A stretch of DNA of 64,000 bases from Streptococcus sp. DD12 (GCF_001578885.1 NZ_KQ969495.1:281532-345531); one strand, 5' to 3'. Counted from the first letter of the stretch, positions 1 to 9,331 are shown. The notes: generated by a model not told the origin, from the letters alone. Numbers and translations are program-made.

Positions 1-114
1 CCTTAACTGGAAATATCTTTTTGATTGGCGGAGGTCGGTAGTATCTATAGATGAAATACGTTGCTTAACGTTCAAAGCAGAGACGCCGTCTTTGATTTTC
101 TCATCAAGGCAAAT
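1..114. other. window edge, no gene recognised
   Basis: No convincing coding frame is seen. One plus-strand frame gives a 12-codon tail ending in TAG at 37-39 that could be the 3' end of a gene entering from the left and converging on rpsT, but it is too short to identify. Confidence 0.3.
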
Positions 115-146
115 AAAAAAACTCCTCATCAGAGGAGTTTTTTATT
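115..146 (-). terminator. rpsT terminator
   Basis: Inverted repeat ACTCCTC (121-127) / GAGGAGT (132-138) with a 4-nt loop. A-run on the left and T-run on the right make it usable from both strands; on the minus strand it closes rpsT. Confidence 0.85.
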
Positions 147-381
147 ATTCACCCAATTTAGCAGCCAAGCGTGATTTGTCACGGCTAGCTTTGTTTTTGT
201 GAATCAAGCCTTTTGTTTCAGCTTTGTCGATAACAGAGCTGACTTTACGGAAAGCTTCTTCAGTTGGGTTTGCTTCAAATTCTTTGATTGCTGTACGCAT
301 AGCTGAACGTTGAGAAGAGTTCTTAGCGTTTTGCTTTACGTTCAATTCAGCACGTTTGATTGCAGATTTGATGTTTGCCAC
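145..381 (-). CDS. rpsT: 30S ribosomal protein bS20
   Basis: Small basic 78-residue protein that binds 16S rRNA in the body of the 30S subunit. It begins with the family-typical (M)ANIKSAIKR and is Lys/Arg rich throughout. The start is GTG at 381-379: an upstream ATG at 396-394 would add five residues, but that ATG overlaps the Shine-Dalgarno GGAGGT (394-389), which is ideally spaced for the GTG. It has its own promoter 30-60 bp upstream and a strong terminator directly after the stop, so it is probably a single-gene transcript. Convergent with whatever lies left of the window. Confidence 0.95.
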   Translation of the reverse strand: MANIKSAIKRAELNVKQNAKNSSQRSAMRTAIKEFEANPTEEAFRKVSSVIDKAETKGLIHKNKASRDKSRLAAKLGE

Positions 382-412
382 AGTTCTTACCTCCATTTTT
401 ACTAACTACGCT

Positions 413-441
413 ATTATATAATATTCCTTATTTTTTGACAA
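413..441 (-). promoter_or_regulatory. rpsT promoter
   Basis: Minus strand -35 TTGTCA (441-436), 17-bp spacer, consensus -10 TATAAT (418-413), about 30 bp upstream of the GTG start. Confidence 0.8.
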
Positions 442-448
442 GTTTAAA

Positions 449-1369
449 TTATTTTTTCAGATAGATTTTATCGATTTGATGGTTTTCACGCTTGTGAAGG
501 ATGACCTCAGCCCGTGTTTTGGTGGGCTCAATGTAATCCGTCAGATTGATAAGATTAATCCCTTTCCATGTCTTTTTGGCAATGCTTAGTGCTTCGGAAC
601 GTGGCATCTGACTAAAGAGATGGTAATAGTTGCTGGCATCGTCCTTAGCCATGTCCAGCAAGGTTTCAAAACGCTCCAGATACCAAGCCTCAATCAAGGG
701 AGTTTGCGCGTCAATATAGATTGAAAAATCGTAGTAATCCGTCATGTAGAGGGAGTTATTGTGGCGATTTTGAAAAACATTGATGCCTTCCACAATTAAA
801 AAGTCGCTGGGTGTCACTTTTTGGCTTTGGTTGGGAACGATATCATAGATTTCGTGCGAATAAACGGGAATGTGACAGGTTTGCCCGTTTGAGATGCGGT
901 CCAGAAAGCCCAGTAATTTTTCCATATCATAACTTTCTGGAAAGCCCTTGCGGTTGAGATTGTTTTGGGCTTTTAAAGTGGCATTATCATATAAAAAACC
1001 ATCCGTGGTGACCAACTCGACTTGGGCACCGGAAAAACTGCGCTCCAAGAGCAGTTGGAGCAGGCGACTGGTCGTTGATTTTCCGACGGCAACAGAGCCT
1101 GAAACCCCAATGATGAAAGGGCGCTTGGTAGGCTCCTCTTGAAGAAAAAGGCTTTTTGAAAATGCTAAATTTTCTTGCGTATTTTTGTAAATCTGAATGA
1201 GATGGACCAAAGGGAGATAAACTTCTTCAACATCTAAGATACTGATAGAGTCGTTTAAACTCTTGATGGACTGTAGTTCCTTGTCAGTCAGCGGGGCTTC
1301 TTGCCCTTGACGAAGGGTTTTCCAATGCTGACGTGTTAGCTTGTTATAAGTCATGAGCTCGTTTTCCAT
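449..1369 (-). CDS. coaA: type I pantothenate kinase
   Basis: Phosphorylates pantothenate with ATP, the first and usually rate-setting step of coenzyme A synthesis in the cytosol. The 306-residue length fits bacterial type I CoaA. The P-loop is [12 protein letters not shown] at residues 88-99, and the family segments TTDGFLYDN and IVEGINVFQ are present. ATG at 1369 has a GAGGT ribosome site at proper distance. It is followed by rpsT, which has its own promoter. Type I enzymes are generally feedback inhibited by CoA; this is family knowledge, not visible here. The window also encodes coaD, the fourth step of the pathway. Confidence 0.95.
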   Translation of the reverse strand: MENELMTYNKLTRQHWKTLRQGQEAPLTDKELQSIKSLNDSISILDVEEVYLPLVHLIQIYKNTQENLAFSKSLFLQEEPTKRPFIIGVSGSVAVGKSTTSRLLQLLLERSFSGAQVELVTTDGFLYDNATLKAQNNLNRKGFPESYDMEKLLGFLDRISNGQTCHIPVYSHEIYDIVPNQSQKVTPSDFLIVEGINVFQNRHNNSLYMTDYYDFSIYIDAQTPLIEAWYLERFETLLDMAKDDASNYYHLFSQMPRSEALSIAKKTWKGINLINLTDYIEPTKTRAEVILHKRENHQIDKIYLKK

Positions 1370-1408
1370 AAATTACCTCAAAACTATTATACCTTAAGCC
1401 GGCAAAGT

Positions 1409-1437
1409 TTGAAAGCGCTAGCTAGCTATGGTACAAT
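1409..1437 (+). promoter_or_regulatory. promoter of nucleoside salvage operon
   Basis: -35 TTGAAA (1409-1414), 17-bp spacer, -10 TACAAT (1432-1437) preceded by TGG, an extended -10. About 120 bp upstream of the first gene, leaving a leader of roughly 110 nt. Confidence 0.75.
1410..1423 (+). promoter_or_regulatory. cre-like CcpA operator
   Basis: TGAAAGCGCTAGCT matches the cre consensus TGWAANCGNTNWCA at 12 of 14 positions. It overlaps the -35 and spacer, a position that would give catabolite repression of nucleoside breakdown. The match is imperfect in the last three bases. Confidence 0.55.
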
Positions 1438-1445
1438 AGGTGGTG

Positions 1446-1540
1446 ATGAAGGGTTTGCCAAAACGCCTTGGTTTCTATCTAGTTCGGCAACCCCACAGTA
1501 GCTAGCTTTTTAGAGCCTGGCCTAAAATGATATAAAGGAG
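1446..1540 (+). other. structured leader with short open frame
   Basis: GGGTTTGCC (1450-1458) can pair with GGCAACCC (1487-1494) with one bulged T. A 19-codon open frame runs 1446-1505, its ATG at the expected transcription start. No known riboswitch class was recognised. Confidence 0.35.
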
Positions 1541-1555
1541 GAGAAGTCAAATCAG

Positions 1556-2146
1556 ATGGCTCAGATGTATTTTGCAGAAGACCCGACAGCTGCACATGAT
1601 ATTCACCACCTCGATGTGACCTTGTTGGGTGAAACATTTACCTTTGCCACAGATGCGGGTGTCTTTTCCAAAAAAATGATTGATTACGGTAGCCGTGTCC
1701 TCTTATCCGCTGTTGATTTTGCTCCTAAGACGCGCCTTTTAGATGTTGGTTGTGGCTATGGGGCTATCGGTCTGACTCTGGCCAAGGTTCAGGGAGTCCA
1801 ACCCACACTCGTAGACATCAACCAACGGGCGGTTGCCCTGGCCAAAGAAAATGCCCAAACCAATGGCGTGACGGCAGATATCTTTGCCTCCAACCTGTAT
1901 GAAAAGGTAACAGGTCGCTATCAGGCCATTGTGTCTAACCCCCCCATTCGGGCGGGCAAGCAGGTGGTTCATGCCATCATTGAACAAGCGCCTGATTTTC
2001 TGGAAGCTGGGGGAACCTTGACCTTGGTGATTCAAAAGAAACAAGGCGCTCCTTCGGCCAAGGCTAAGATGGCAGAAGTCTTTGGGGATGTCAGCATCCT
2101 TAAAAAGGATAAGGGATATTACATATTACAGAGTGAAAAGCTATGA
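1556..2146 (+). CDS. class I SAM methyltransferase, RsmC/MTS-type
   Basis: 196 residues with SAM-binding motif I LLDVGCGYGA (61-70), the acidic VDIN after strand 2 and the NPPI motif (128-131) typical of MTS-domain enzymes that methylate exocyclic amino groups of guanine or adenine. The closest named family is the 16S rRNA m2G methyltransferase RsmC, though this is the short single-domain form and the substrate is not shown. AAAGGAGG lies about 14 nt before ATG 1556; a second ATG three codons on is an alternative. It is the first gene of the nucleoside operon and overlaps deoA by 4 nt (ATGA), implying translational coupling. Confidence 0.75.
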   Translation: MAQMYFAEDPTAAHDIHHLDVTLLGETFTFATDAGVFSKKMIDYGSRVLLSAVDFAPKTRLLDVGCGYGAIGLTLAKVQGVQPTLVDINQRAVALAKENAQTNGVTADIFASNLYEKVTGRYQAIVSNPPIRAGKQVVHAIIEQAPDFLEAGGTLTLVIQKKQGAPSAKAKMAEVFGDVSILKKDKGYYILQSEKL

Positions 2147-3435
2147 GAACAGTTGATATTATTGAGAAAAAAAGAAATGGGCAAGCCTTAACCCAAGCAG
2201 AAATCGACTTTTTGTTGAAAGGCTTTGTGTCTGGAGAAGTGCCTGATTATCAGATGGCGGCCTTTGCGATGGCGACTTACTTTAAAGGCATGACAACCCA
2301 AGAAATCAGTGATTTCACCATGACCATGGTTGAAACAGGCGAAGAGTTCGATTTGAGTGCCATTTCAGGAATCAAATTGGACAAACACTCAACGGGTGGG
2401 GTCGGTGACAAGGTGTCCTTGATTTTGGCTCCCTTAGTAGCTTCCTTTGGTGTTCCTGTCGCTAAAATGAGTGGCCGTGGTTTGGGGCATACTGGCGGTA
2501 CCATTGACAAACTAGAGTCCATTAAAGGCTTTCAAACGGAACGGACCAAAGAAGAATTTATCGAACAGGTTCAAGACATCGGACTTGCCATTATTGGCCA
2601 ATCTGAACAGCTTGTCAAAGCGGATAAGTTGCTTTATGCCCTGCGTGATGTGACCGCGACCGTGGATTGTCTGCCATTGATTGCGAGTTCTGTTATGTCG
2701 AAAAAGATTGCATCAGGTGCGGATCGGATTTTGCTGGATGTGACCGTTGGAGACGGGGCTTTTATGAGAACTGATGAAGAGGCTGAGGAACTGGCGCGTG
2801 TCATGGTTAATCTCGGTCAGGCTGTCGGTCGCAAGTGTCAGGCGGTGGTGACCGATATGAGCCAACCGATTGGTCAAGCGATTGGGAACCGTCTAGAAGT
2901 CTTAGAAGCCTTGCAAATTATGCAAGGGAATGGGCGGATAGACGTCACCCTCTTTATCTGCCAGCTGGCAAAATACATGTTATCATTGGCCAATACGGAA
3001 GTTACGCTTGACCAAATTCTTAGTTATCTGACAACTGGTCCTGCTTTAGCTAAGTTTGAAGCCATGGTTCAAGCGCAAGGTGGGGATTTGACAGACCTTT
3101 ATCGAGACGTAGAAGTTGCTGAGGTAACAGAGGTTCATGCCCAAGCTTCTGGTTATGTGGTAGGCCTACCAGCTCTTTACTTTGGTCATTTTGCCATGAC
3201 ACTGGGTGCTGGCCGAGCTACCAAGGAAGATAGCCTAGACCATGAAGTTGGTCTGGTCTTTGAGAAAAAGGTCGGTGACCCTGTCCAAGAGGGGGATGTG
3301 GTTGCTAGAATTTATTCTCAAGAAAAAATTAGTGAAAATGCCCTTAAAGATTTCCAAAAAAATGTTATTATAGATAAGGAACGTGTTCGTCCACGGGAAA
3401 TCGTGACAGTTATCGGAGAGGAGGACAGTGTATGA
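2143..3435 (+). CDS. deoA: pyrimidine-nucleoside phosphorylase
   Basis: Splits thymidine, deoxyuridine or uridine with phosphate to give the base and (deoxy)ribose-1-phosphate. 430 residues, normal for the thymidine/pyrimidine phosphorylase family; the family signature with the phosphate-binding loop [10 protein letters not shown] is at 81-90, followed by [13 protein letters not shown]. In Gram-positives the enzyme usually takes both uridine and thymidine and is often called pdp. It overlaps the upstream methyltransferase and the downstream deoC by 4 nt each, so the three are surely one transcript. The products feed the neighbour DeoC after phosphopentomutase action; no deoB is present in this window. 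Confidence 0.93.
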   Translation: MRTVDIIEKKRNGQALTQAEIDFLLKGFVSGEVPDYQMAAFAMATYFKGMTTQEISDFTMTMVETGEEFDLSAISGIKLDKHSTGGVGDKVSLILAPLVASFGVPVAKMSGRGLGHTGGTIDKLESIKGFQTERTKEEFIEQVQDIGLAIIGQSEQLVKADKLLYALRDVTATVDCLPLIASSVMSKKIASGADRILLDVTVGDGAFMRTDEEAEELARVMVNLGQAVGRKCQAVVTDMSQPIGQAIGNRLEVLEALQIMQGNGRIDVTLFICQLAKYMLSLANTEVTLDQILSYLTTGPALAKFEAMVQAQGGDLTDLYRDVEVAEVTEVHAQASGYVVGLPALYFGHFAMTLGAGRATKEDSLDHEVGLVFEKKVGDPVQEGDVVARIYSQEKISENALKDFQKNVIIDKERVRPREIVTVIGEEDSV

Positions 3436-4097
3436 CAGCTATTAATACCTATATCGACCATACCCTACTCAAGCCCGACAGTTCACAAACTGCTATCGAC
3501 CGTGCCATTGAGGAGGCTAAGGCTTACCAGTTTGCCAGTCTTTGTGTGAATCCGACTTGGGTGGCCTATGTCGCAGATGCTCTTAAAGGCAGTTCCGTCA
3601 AGACTTGTGTAACAGTCGGCTTTCCTCTAGGGGCCAATACGACAGCCACTAAAGCCTTTGAGGCTAAAGAAGCGGTCAGTCATGGCGCTCAAGAAGTTGA
3701 TATGGTCATCAATATCGGCGCTCTCAAATCTGGTAAGACACAAGTGGTAGCCGAAGATATCCGTCAGGTTGTTGAGGCCAGTCGTCCTGCTTTAGTCAAA
3801 GTTATCATTGAAGCTTGTCTCTTGACGGATGCCGAAAAAGTGACAGCTTGTCAACTCGCTAAAGAAGCAGGGGCTGATTTTGTCAAGACGTCAACAGGTT
3901 TTTCAACCGGTGGCGCTACACTCGCGGATGTCAAACTCATGCGGGAAACGGTTGGGCCAGATATGGGCGTGAAAGCTGCGGGTGGCGCGCGTTCATATGA
4001 GGATGCGCTTGCCTTTATCAATGCGGGTGCCAACCGCATTGGGACATCTGCAGGGCCTGCTATCATGGAAGGACAGACTGCACATGGTGACTACTGA
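3432..4097 (+). CDS. deoC: deoxyribose-phosphate aldolase
   Basis: Cleaves 2-deoxyribose-5-phosphate to acetaldehyde and glyceraldehyde-3-phosphate, connecting deoxynucleoside breakdown to glycolysis. 221 residues, normal for the class I aldolase. The Schiff-base lysine is K152 in VKTSTGF; the proton-relay residues are in EVDMVIN (D90) and GVKAAGG (K181). It starts inside the end of deoA (ATGA overlap) and its last 14 nt overlap the start of cdd. The gene sits between the phosphorylase and the deaminase, giving a compact catabolic block. Confidence 0.95.
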   Translation: MTAINTYIDHTLLKPDSSQTAIDRAIEEAKAYQFASLCVNPTWVAYVADALKGSSVKTCVTVGFPLGANTTATKAFEAKEAVSHGAQEVDMVINIGALKSGKTQVVAEDIRQVVEASRPALVKVIIEACLLTDAEKVTACQLAKEAGADFVKTSTGFSTGGATLADVKLMRETVGPDMGVKAAGGARSYEDALAFINAGANRIGTSAGPAIMEGQTAHGDY

Positions 4098-4476
4098 GGA
4101 TTTGATTTCTCAAGCAAAGACAGCAGCTAGCTTTGCTTACGTCCCTTACTCAAACTTTCCTGTGGGAGCTAGCCTTTTGACAAAGGATGGCCAAGTTTAT
4201 AGGGGCTGTAATATCGAAAATGCTAGCTTTGGTTTGACTAACTGTGCCGAAAGAACAGCGATTTTTAATGCCGTGGCACAGGGCAAACGCGAGTTTGCGC
4301 AACTGGTTATTTTCGGAAATACTGACCAACCGATTGCCCCTTGTGGAGCCTGTCGTCAAGTCATGTCTGAGTTTATGTCTTCAGACACGCCAGTAGTCCT
4401 GGTCGGTCGCGACGAAAACGAACGCCACACAACAGTGGGACAATTATTGCCCTACGCATTTTCAGATTTATCATAA
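4084..4476 (+). CDS. cdd: cytidine deaminase
   Basis: Deaminates cytidine and deoxycytidine to the uridine forms, which the operon's phosphorylase can then split. 130 residues, the size of the homotetrameric class. Zinc ligands are C54 in the CAER motif (catalytic E56) and C87/C90 in PCGAC. ATG 4084 is chosen because GAAGGA lies just upstream and the protein then starts like known short Cdd proteins; a longer in-frame extension to 3982 would run deep inside deoC. The start overlaps the deoC end by 14 nt. Confidence 0.93.
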   Translation: MVTTEDLISQAKTAASFAYVPYSNFPVGASLLTKDGQVYRGCNIENASFGLTNCAERTAIFNAVAQGKREFAQLVIFGNTDQPIAPCGACRQVMSEFMSSDTPVVLVGRDENERHTTVGQLLPYAFSDLS

Positions 4477-4487
4477 ATCTGCTAACC

Positions 4488-4518
4488 TTGATTATCCAGC
4501 TTTATAGGCTGTTATAAT
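4488..4518 (+). promoter_or_regulatory. putative bmpA promoter
   Basis: Extended -10 TGTTATAAT (TATAAT 4513-4518) with a weak -35 TTGATT (4488-4493) at 19 bp. It would allow bmpA to be transcribed apart from the upstream catabolic genes. A short hairpin GCAAC/GTTGC followed by a T-run (4522-4546) lies between it and the start codon. Confidence 0.5.
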
Positions 4519-4562
4519 ACCGCAACAGCAGTTGCAAGATTTTTTTAGGAGGGTTCATCAAG

Positions 4563-5627
4563 ATGAACAAGAAACTTATTGGTTTTGGGCTCTTGGCTGT
4601 CGCAGGCCTTGCCTTAGCAGCTTGTCAGCGTAATACGTCAAGCTCGTCTAACTCAAACGGCACCAAGGTTGCCATTGTTACCGATACCGGTGGCGTGGAT
4701 GATAAATCCTTTAACCAGTCCGCTTGGGAAGGTTTGCAAGCTTGGGGTAAAGAAAACAAGTTGACCAAGGATACGGATTACACTTACTTCCAATCCGATA
4801 GCGAATCTGATTACGCAACTAACTTGGATTCTGCGGTATCTAAGGGCTACAACCTGATCTTTGGTATTGGTTACAACCTGCACTCTGCTGTTGAATCAGC
4901 TGCAAAGGAAAACACCAAGGTGAACTATGTGATCGTTGACGACCAAATCACTGGTTTGGACAATGTTAAGAGTGTGCTCTTTGCAGATAATGAAGGGGCT
5001 TACCTTGCCGGTATTGCAGCGGCTAAACAAACCAAAACAAACAAAGTTGGTTTTGTTGGTGGGGTAGAATCAGATACCATTACTCGTTTTGAAACTGGTT
5101 TTAAAGCTGGTGTCGCTTCTGTCAACAAAGATATTCAAGTTGATGTCAAATACGTTGGTTCATATAACGATGCTGCCAAAGCTAAGACAATCGCTGCAAC
5201 AATGTACACAGATGGTGCGGATGTCATCTACCATGCCGCTGGTGGTTCTGGTACAGGTGTCTTCTCACAAGCCAAAGAAATTGATGAAAAATTGGCGGCT
5301 GATGCTTCTGAAAAAGTTTGGGTTATCGGAGTTGACCGTGACCAAACAGAAGAAGGAAACTACACAGCTTCAGACAAGACAAAATCTAACTTTGTATTGA
5401 CATCTACCATCAAAGAAGTTGGAGCTGTTGTTAAAGACATCTCTAACAACCAACTCAAGGGCAAAGCTTTTGATGGCAACAAAACAACTACTTATGGCTT
5501 GAAAGATGGCGGTATTGACATTGTGACTAAGAACTTGCCAGACGCTACGAAAAAAGCTGTAGAAGAAGCGAAACAACAAATCATCGACGGTAAAATTACA
5601 GTACCAGATGGCGTTTCAACTAAATAA
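4563..5627 (+). CDS. bmpA: nucleoside-binding lipoprotein of BmpA/PnrA family
   Basis: Extracytoplasmic substrate-binding protein of an ABC importer. 354 residues with a type II signal peptide and lipobox LAAC, lipidated Cys21, followed by a Ser/Asn linker. The Bmp/PnrA fold is indicated by TDTGGVDDKSFNQSAWEG and by GVDRDQ near residue 255. Related proteins (lactococcal BmpA, treponemal PnrA) bind nucleosides. It is directly followed by the ATPase and two permeases NupABC. A terminator lies between bmpA and nupA, which would give more binding protein than transporter. SD AGGAGGG upstream. Confidence 0.92.
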   Translation: MNKKLIGFGLLAVAGLALAACQRNTSSSSNSNGTKVAIVTDTGGVDDKSFNQSAWEGLQAWGKENKLTKDTDYTYFQSDSESDYATNLDSAVSKGYNLIFGIGYNLHSAVESAAKENTKVNYVIVDDQITGLDNVKSVLFADNEGAYLAGIAAAKQTKTNKVGFVGGVESDTITRFETGFKAGVASVNKDIQVDVKYVGSYNDAAKAKTIAATMYTDGADVIYHAAGGSGTGVFSQAKEIDEKLAADASEKVWVIGVDRDQTEEGNYTASDKTKSNFVLTSTIKEVGAVVKDISNNQLKGKAFDGNKTTTYGLKDGGIDIVTKNLPDATKKAVEEAKQQIIDGKITVPDGVSTK

Positions 5628-5636
5628 GACTTAAGA

Positions 5637-5662
5637 TTGCGACCCTTCGCGGTCGCTTTTTT
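5637..5662 (+). terminator. terminator between bmpA and nupA
   Basis: GCGACC (5639-5644) / GGTCGC (5651-5656), 6-nt loop, then six T. Because the same operon continues, it is likely a partial terminator. Confidence 0.75.
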
Positions 5663-5666
5663 AAGG

Positions 5667-5724
5667 CTGAGACACTTGTCTCAGTAAAGCGCATTAACCC
5701 GGAAGGTTAGTGGGTTTTACTGAC
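5667..5724 (+). other. stem-loops before nupA
   Basis: CTGAGAC (5667-5673) pairs with GTCTCAG (5678-5684). An alternative stem CAGTAAA (5682-5688) with TTTACTG (5716-5722) overlaps it by three bases and encloses TTAACC/GGTTAG. The two stems compete, so an attenuator-like switch is possible. Confidence 0.4.
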
Positions 5725-5749
5725 ATAAAATGTCTGAAAGGAAATAGTT

Positions 5750-7285
5750 ATGACCAGCGAATTTGTCATTGAAATGCGGGACATCACCAAAAAATTTGGT
5801 GACTTTACCGCCAACGATCAGATAAATCTGGATGTTCTTCCGGGAGAAATTCATGCGCTACTTGGTGAAAATGGGGCAGGAAAATCAACTCTCATGAACA
5901 TGTTGTCTGGCTTGTTGGAACCCACTAGTGGAGAAATCTTTGTCAACGGCCAGGCTGTTGCCATTGATTCTCCCTCTAAAGCAGCCAAGCTAGGGATTGG
6001 TATGGTACACCAGCACTTTATGTTGGTGGAAGCTTTTACAGTGGCTGAAAACATTATCTTGGGTAGTGAAAAGACCAAAAGGGGTGTTCTCAATCTCAAA
6101 GAAGCCACTGCTGAAATCCAAGCCCTGTCTGAAAAATACGGCTTAGCCGTTGATCCAGCAGCTAAAATTGCTGACATTTCTGTCGGCGCCCAGCAACGGG
6201 TTGAAATCCTAAAAACCCTCTATCGGGGAGCGGATATTCTGATTTTTGATGAGCCGACAGCTGTGCTTACCCCTTCGGAAATCACTGAGCTTTTGGCAAT
6301 CATGAAAAACTTGGTAAAAGAAGGCAAGTCCATTATTTTAATTACCCACAAGTTGGATGAAATTCGTGCGGTTGCAGATCGTGTAACGGTCATTCGTCAA
6401 GGGAAGTCTATCCAAACGGTCCCTGTCGAAGGCGCAACCAGTCAAGAGTTAGCTGAAATGATGGTCGGCCATGCGGTTTCGTTTAAAACGGAAAAAGAAG
6501 CAGCCAAGGTCGGAGAAGCCATTTTAGAAATTTCTGATTTAGTGGTCCATGAAAATCGTGGGGTACCTGCTGTTAAAAATCTCTCTCTGGATGTCCATGC
6601 TGGGGAAGTCGTTGGGATTGCAGGGATTGATGGCAATGGCCAAAGTGAACTTGTCCAAGCGATTACAGGGCTACGCAAGGCCAAATCAGGCTCCATCAAA
6701 ATCAAAGGGCGTGAAGTTACCCACTTGCGCCCAAGACAGATTACAGAAATGCAAGTCAGTCATGTGCCAGAAGATCGCCACCGGGACGGTATGGTCTTGG
6801 ATATGACTATTGCTGAAAACATTGCCTTGCAAACTTACTATAAAGAACCGCTTAGCCGTCGTGGCATTTTGGACTATGGTAAAATCAATGGCTATGCGCG
6901 TGATTTGATGGCTGAATTTGACGTTCGGGCAGCAAGCGAGGTTGTTTCAGGTGGGTCTTTGTCAGGTGGAAATCAGCAAAAGGCTGTTATTGCTCGTGAG
7001 ATTGACCGCAATCCGGATTTATTGGTTATTAGCCAGCCTACTCGCGGTTTGGATGTCGGTGCCATTGAGTATATCCGCAAACGCATTATCCAAGAACGGG
7101 ATAAAGGGAAGGCGGTTTTGGTTGTCAGCTTCGAATTGGATGAAATTTTGGATGTCTCAGACCGCATTGCGGTAATTCATGATGGCCGTATCCAAGGAAT
7201 CTTATCACCAGAAGAAACCAATAAACAAGAACTAGGGATTCTGATGGCTGGAGGAACCGTAAACAAGGAGGACAAAGATGTCTAA
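5750..7285 (+). CDS. nupA: nucleoside ABC importer, ATP-binding protein
   Basis: 511-residue duplicated ATPase driving nucleoside uptake through NupBC. First domain: Walker A GENGAGKS (39-46), signature SVGAQQR (144-150), Walker B ILIFDEPT (163-170). Second domain: degenerate Walker A GIDGNGQS (292-299), signature SGGNQQK (405-411) and a degenerate Walker B ending SQPTRG. One intact and one degenerate site is normal for the sugar/nucleoside (CUT2-like) importers. Overlaps nupB by 8 nt. The name follows the lactococcal BmpA-NupABC system. Confidence 0.9.
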   Translation: MTSEFVIEMRDITKKFGDFTANDQINLDVLPGEIHALLGENGAGKSTLMNMLSGLLEPTSGEIFVNGQAVAIDSPSKAAKLGIGMVHQHFMLVEAFTVAENIILGSEKTKRGVLNLKEATAEIQALSEKYGLAVDPAAKIADISVGAQQRVEILKTLYRGADILIFDEPTAVLTPSEITELLAIMKNLVKEGKSIILITHKLDEIRAVADRVTVIRQGKSIQTVPVEGATSQELAEMMVGHAVSFKTEKEAAKVGEAILEISDLVVHENRGVPAVKNLSLDVHAGEVVGIAGIDGNGQSELVQAITGLRKAKSGSIKIKGREVTHLRPRQITEMQVSHVPEDRHRDGMVLDMTIAENIALQTYYKEPLSRRGILDYGKINGYARDLMAEFDVRAASEVVSGGSLSGGNQQKAVIAREIDRNPDLLVISQPTRGLDVGAIEYIRKRIIQERDKGKAVLVVSFELDEILDVSDRIAVIHDGRIQGILSPEETNKQELGILMAGGTVNKEDKDV

Positions 7286-8348
7286 AAAAACACAAAACTG
7301 GGCCGTCCCTCTGATTGCGGTCTTATTGGGGATGCTCTTGGGAGCGGTCTTGATGTTAGCCTTTGGCTACAACCCTCTTTTTGCCTACAATGACTTGCTC
7401 TATACAGCATTTGGTACGGTCAAAAACTGGGGAGAAATTTTTCGGGCTATGGGGCCTTTAATCCTCATTGCATTAGGATTCTCAATTGCTTCACGAGCAG
7501 GTTTCTTTAACGTCGGTTTGCCTGGTCAGGCCTTGGCAGGCTGGACGGCTGCAGTTTGGTTCGCCTTGAGCTTTCCAGATTTGCCTAAACCCTTGTCTAT
7601 TCTCTGTACCCTTGTCATCGGTTTGGTTGCTGGTGGTATTGCAGGGGCAATTCCAGGGTATTTGCGAGCTTATTTAGGAACCAGTGAGGTCATTGTTACC
7701 ATCATGATGAACTATATCATCCTCTATACCGCAAATGCAATTGTGCGTGGGGGAATTCCTCGTCAACTGATGCGGACCTCGGATGCGTCCAATGCTGTTT
7801 CAGCCAATGCCAGCTATCAAACCCAATGGTTATCGGCTTTGACAGATAATTCCCGGATGAACTTAGGTATCTTTTTTGCCTTAATCGCCGTAGCTTTGGT
7901 TTGGTTTTTGATGAAGAAAACAACAACTGGTTATGAAATTCGTGCGGTTGGTCTAAACGCTAACGCAGCAGAATACGCTGGGATGTCTTCCAAACGTGTC
8001 ATTGTCTTATCAATGGTCTTGTCTGGTGCCTTAGCCGGGCTTGGAGGGACTGTTGAAGGTTTAGGAACCTTCCAGAACGTCTTTATTCAAGGGTCATCTT
8101 TGAGTATTGGTTGGGATGGTATGGCGGTTGCCTTGCTGGCAACCAATAGCCCACTTGGTATTCCTTTTGCCGCCTTGTTGTTTGCAGTTTTGTCAATTGG
8201 TAAGACAGGTATGGTAGGTGTGCCATCAGAAGTTATCGATGTGGTTTCAGCCTTCATCATTTTCTTTGTTGGAGCTAACTATATGATTCGTTATTTGGTT
8301 CGGCCTCGAACAAAAAAAGTTACGGCTAAAGGAGGGAAATCCGCATGA
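7278..8348 (+). CDS. nupB: nucleoside ABC importer, permease 1
   Basis: 356-residue polytopic membrane protein of the BPD_transp_2 type, with about eight to ten hydrophobic segments and the conserved NVGLPGQ and GGTVEGLGTFQ regions. It pairs with NupC to form the channel energised by NupA. It starts within the nupA stop region and overlaps nupC by 4 nt (ATGA). The charged C-terminal tail RPRTKKVTAKGG is cytoplasmic by the positive-inside rule. Confidence 0.9.
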   Translation: MSKKTQNWAVPLIAVLLGMLLGAVLMLAFGYNPLFAYNDLLYTAFGTVKNWGEIFRAMGPLILIALGFSIASRAGFFNVGLPGQALAGWTAAVWFALSFPDLPKPLSILCTLVIGLVAGGIAGAIPGYLRAYLGTSEVIVTIMMNYIILYTANAIVRGGIPRQLMRTSDASNAVSANASYQTQWLSALTDNSRMNLGIFFALIAVALVWFLMKKTTTGYEIRAVGLNANAAEYAGMSSKRVIVLSMVLSGALAGLGGTVEGLGTFQNVFIQGSSLSIGWDGMAVALLATNSPLGIPFAALLFAVLSIGKTGMVGVPSEVIDVVSAFIIFFVGANYMIRYLVRPRTKKVTAKGGKSA

Positions 8349-9301
8349 ATTTTACCACCATTTTAACCCTGTTAGTGTCATCCATGCTGATCTATGCCGC
8401 GCCTTTGATTTTCACTTCTATCGGTGGAACCTTTTCCGAACGTGGTGGGATTGTCAATGTGGGACTTGAAGGCATTATGGTTATCGGTGCTTTCTCAGGG
8501 ATTGTTTTCAACCTGACCTTCGCAGATAGCTTAGGGGCATGGACACCTTGGATTGCCTGCTTGGTCGCAGGACTTGTCGGTCTGCTCTTTTCACTGATTC
8601 ACGCAGTGGCGACCATTAATTTTCGGGCAGACCATGTGGTCTCAGGAACAGTGCTTAACTTGATTGCCCCATCTTTGGCTGTTTTTCTGTGTAAAGTGCT
8701 CTATGACCACGGTCAGACCGACACGATTACCCAATCTTTTGGTCGCTTTTCTTTCCCTATTTTAAAAGATATTCCTTTCTTAGGACGCATTTTCTTTAAT
8801 AACACGTCTTTACCAGCTTATGTGGCGATTGCAGTTGCCTTTCTTTCTTGGTTTATCATTTTTAAAACTCGCTTTGGCCTACGTCTGCGTTCGGTTGGTG
8901 AGCACCCACAAGCTGCAGATACCTTAGGTATCAATGTCTATGCCATGCGTTATTATGGGGTTATGATTTCCGGTTTCTTGGGAGGTGTCGGTGGTGCCAT
9001 CTACGCCCAATCCATTTCCAATAACTTTGCGGTGACAACCATCGCTGGGCCTGGATTTATTGCTTTGGCCGCCATGATTTTTGGCCGCTGGAATCCTATC
9101 GGGGCTATGTTATCCAGTCTCTTCTTTGGTCTGTCTCAATCCTTGGCCATTGTCGGTGGCTCTATCCCAGGGCTTTCTGCGGTACCCTCTGTCTACCTGC
9201 AAATTGCGCCATATGTCTTAACCATTTTAGTCTTAGCTATCTTCTTTGGTAAGGCTGTTGCACCAAAAGCTGACGGTATCAACTACATCAAGTCCAAGTA
9301 G
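8345..9301 (+). CDS. nupC: nucleoside ABC importer, permease 2
   Basis: 318-residue membrane permease of the same family as NupB, recognised by ERGGIVNVGLEGIMVIGA near the N-terminus and by GGAIYAQS and FIALAAMIFGRWNP in the second half, the coupling region to the ATPase. It is the last gene of the uptake operon. The lactococcal homologues carry all common nucleosides; the exact specificity here is inferred from operon context (deoA, deoC, cdd upstream). Confidence 0.9.
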   Translation: MNFTTILTLLVSSMLIYAAPLIFTSIGGTFSERGGIVNVGLEGIMVIGAFSGIVFNLTFADSLGAWTPWIACLVAGLVGLLFSLIHAVATINFRADHVVSGTVLNLIAPSLAVFLCKVLYDHGQTDTITQSFGRFSFPILKDIPFLGRIFFNNTSLPAYVAIAVAFLSWFIIFKTRFGLRLRSVGEHPQAADTLGINVYAMRYYGVMISGFLGGVGGAIYAQSISNNFAVTTIAGPGFIALAAMIFGRWNPIGAMLSSLFFGLSQSLAIVGGSIPGLSAVPSVYLQIAPYVLTILVLAIFFGKAVAPKADGINYIKSK

Positions 9302-9331
9302 TTTAAGGCCCTCATCAGATAAGGAAATAAC

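Noticed and set aside
1440..1500. Possible fluoride riboswitch (GGTGATG followed by GCCAAAACGCC)
   Set aside because: The 5' side looks similar, but the 3' strand of the fluoride aptamer is missing and the downstream genes have no link to fluoride.
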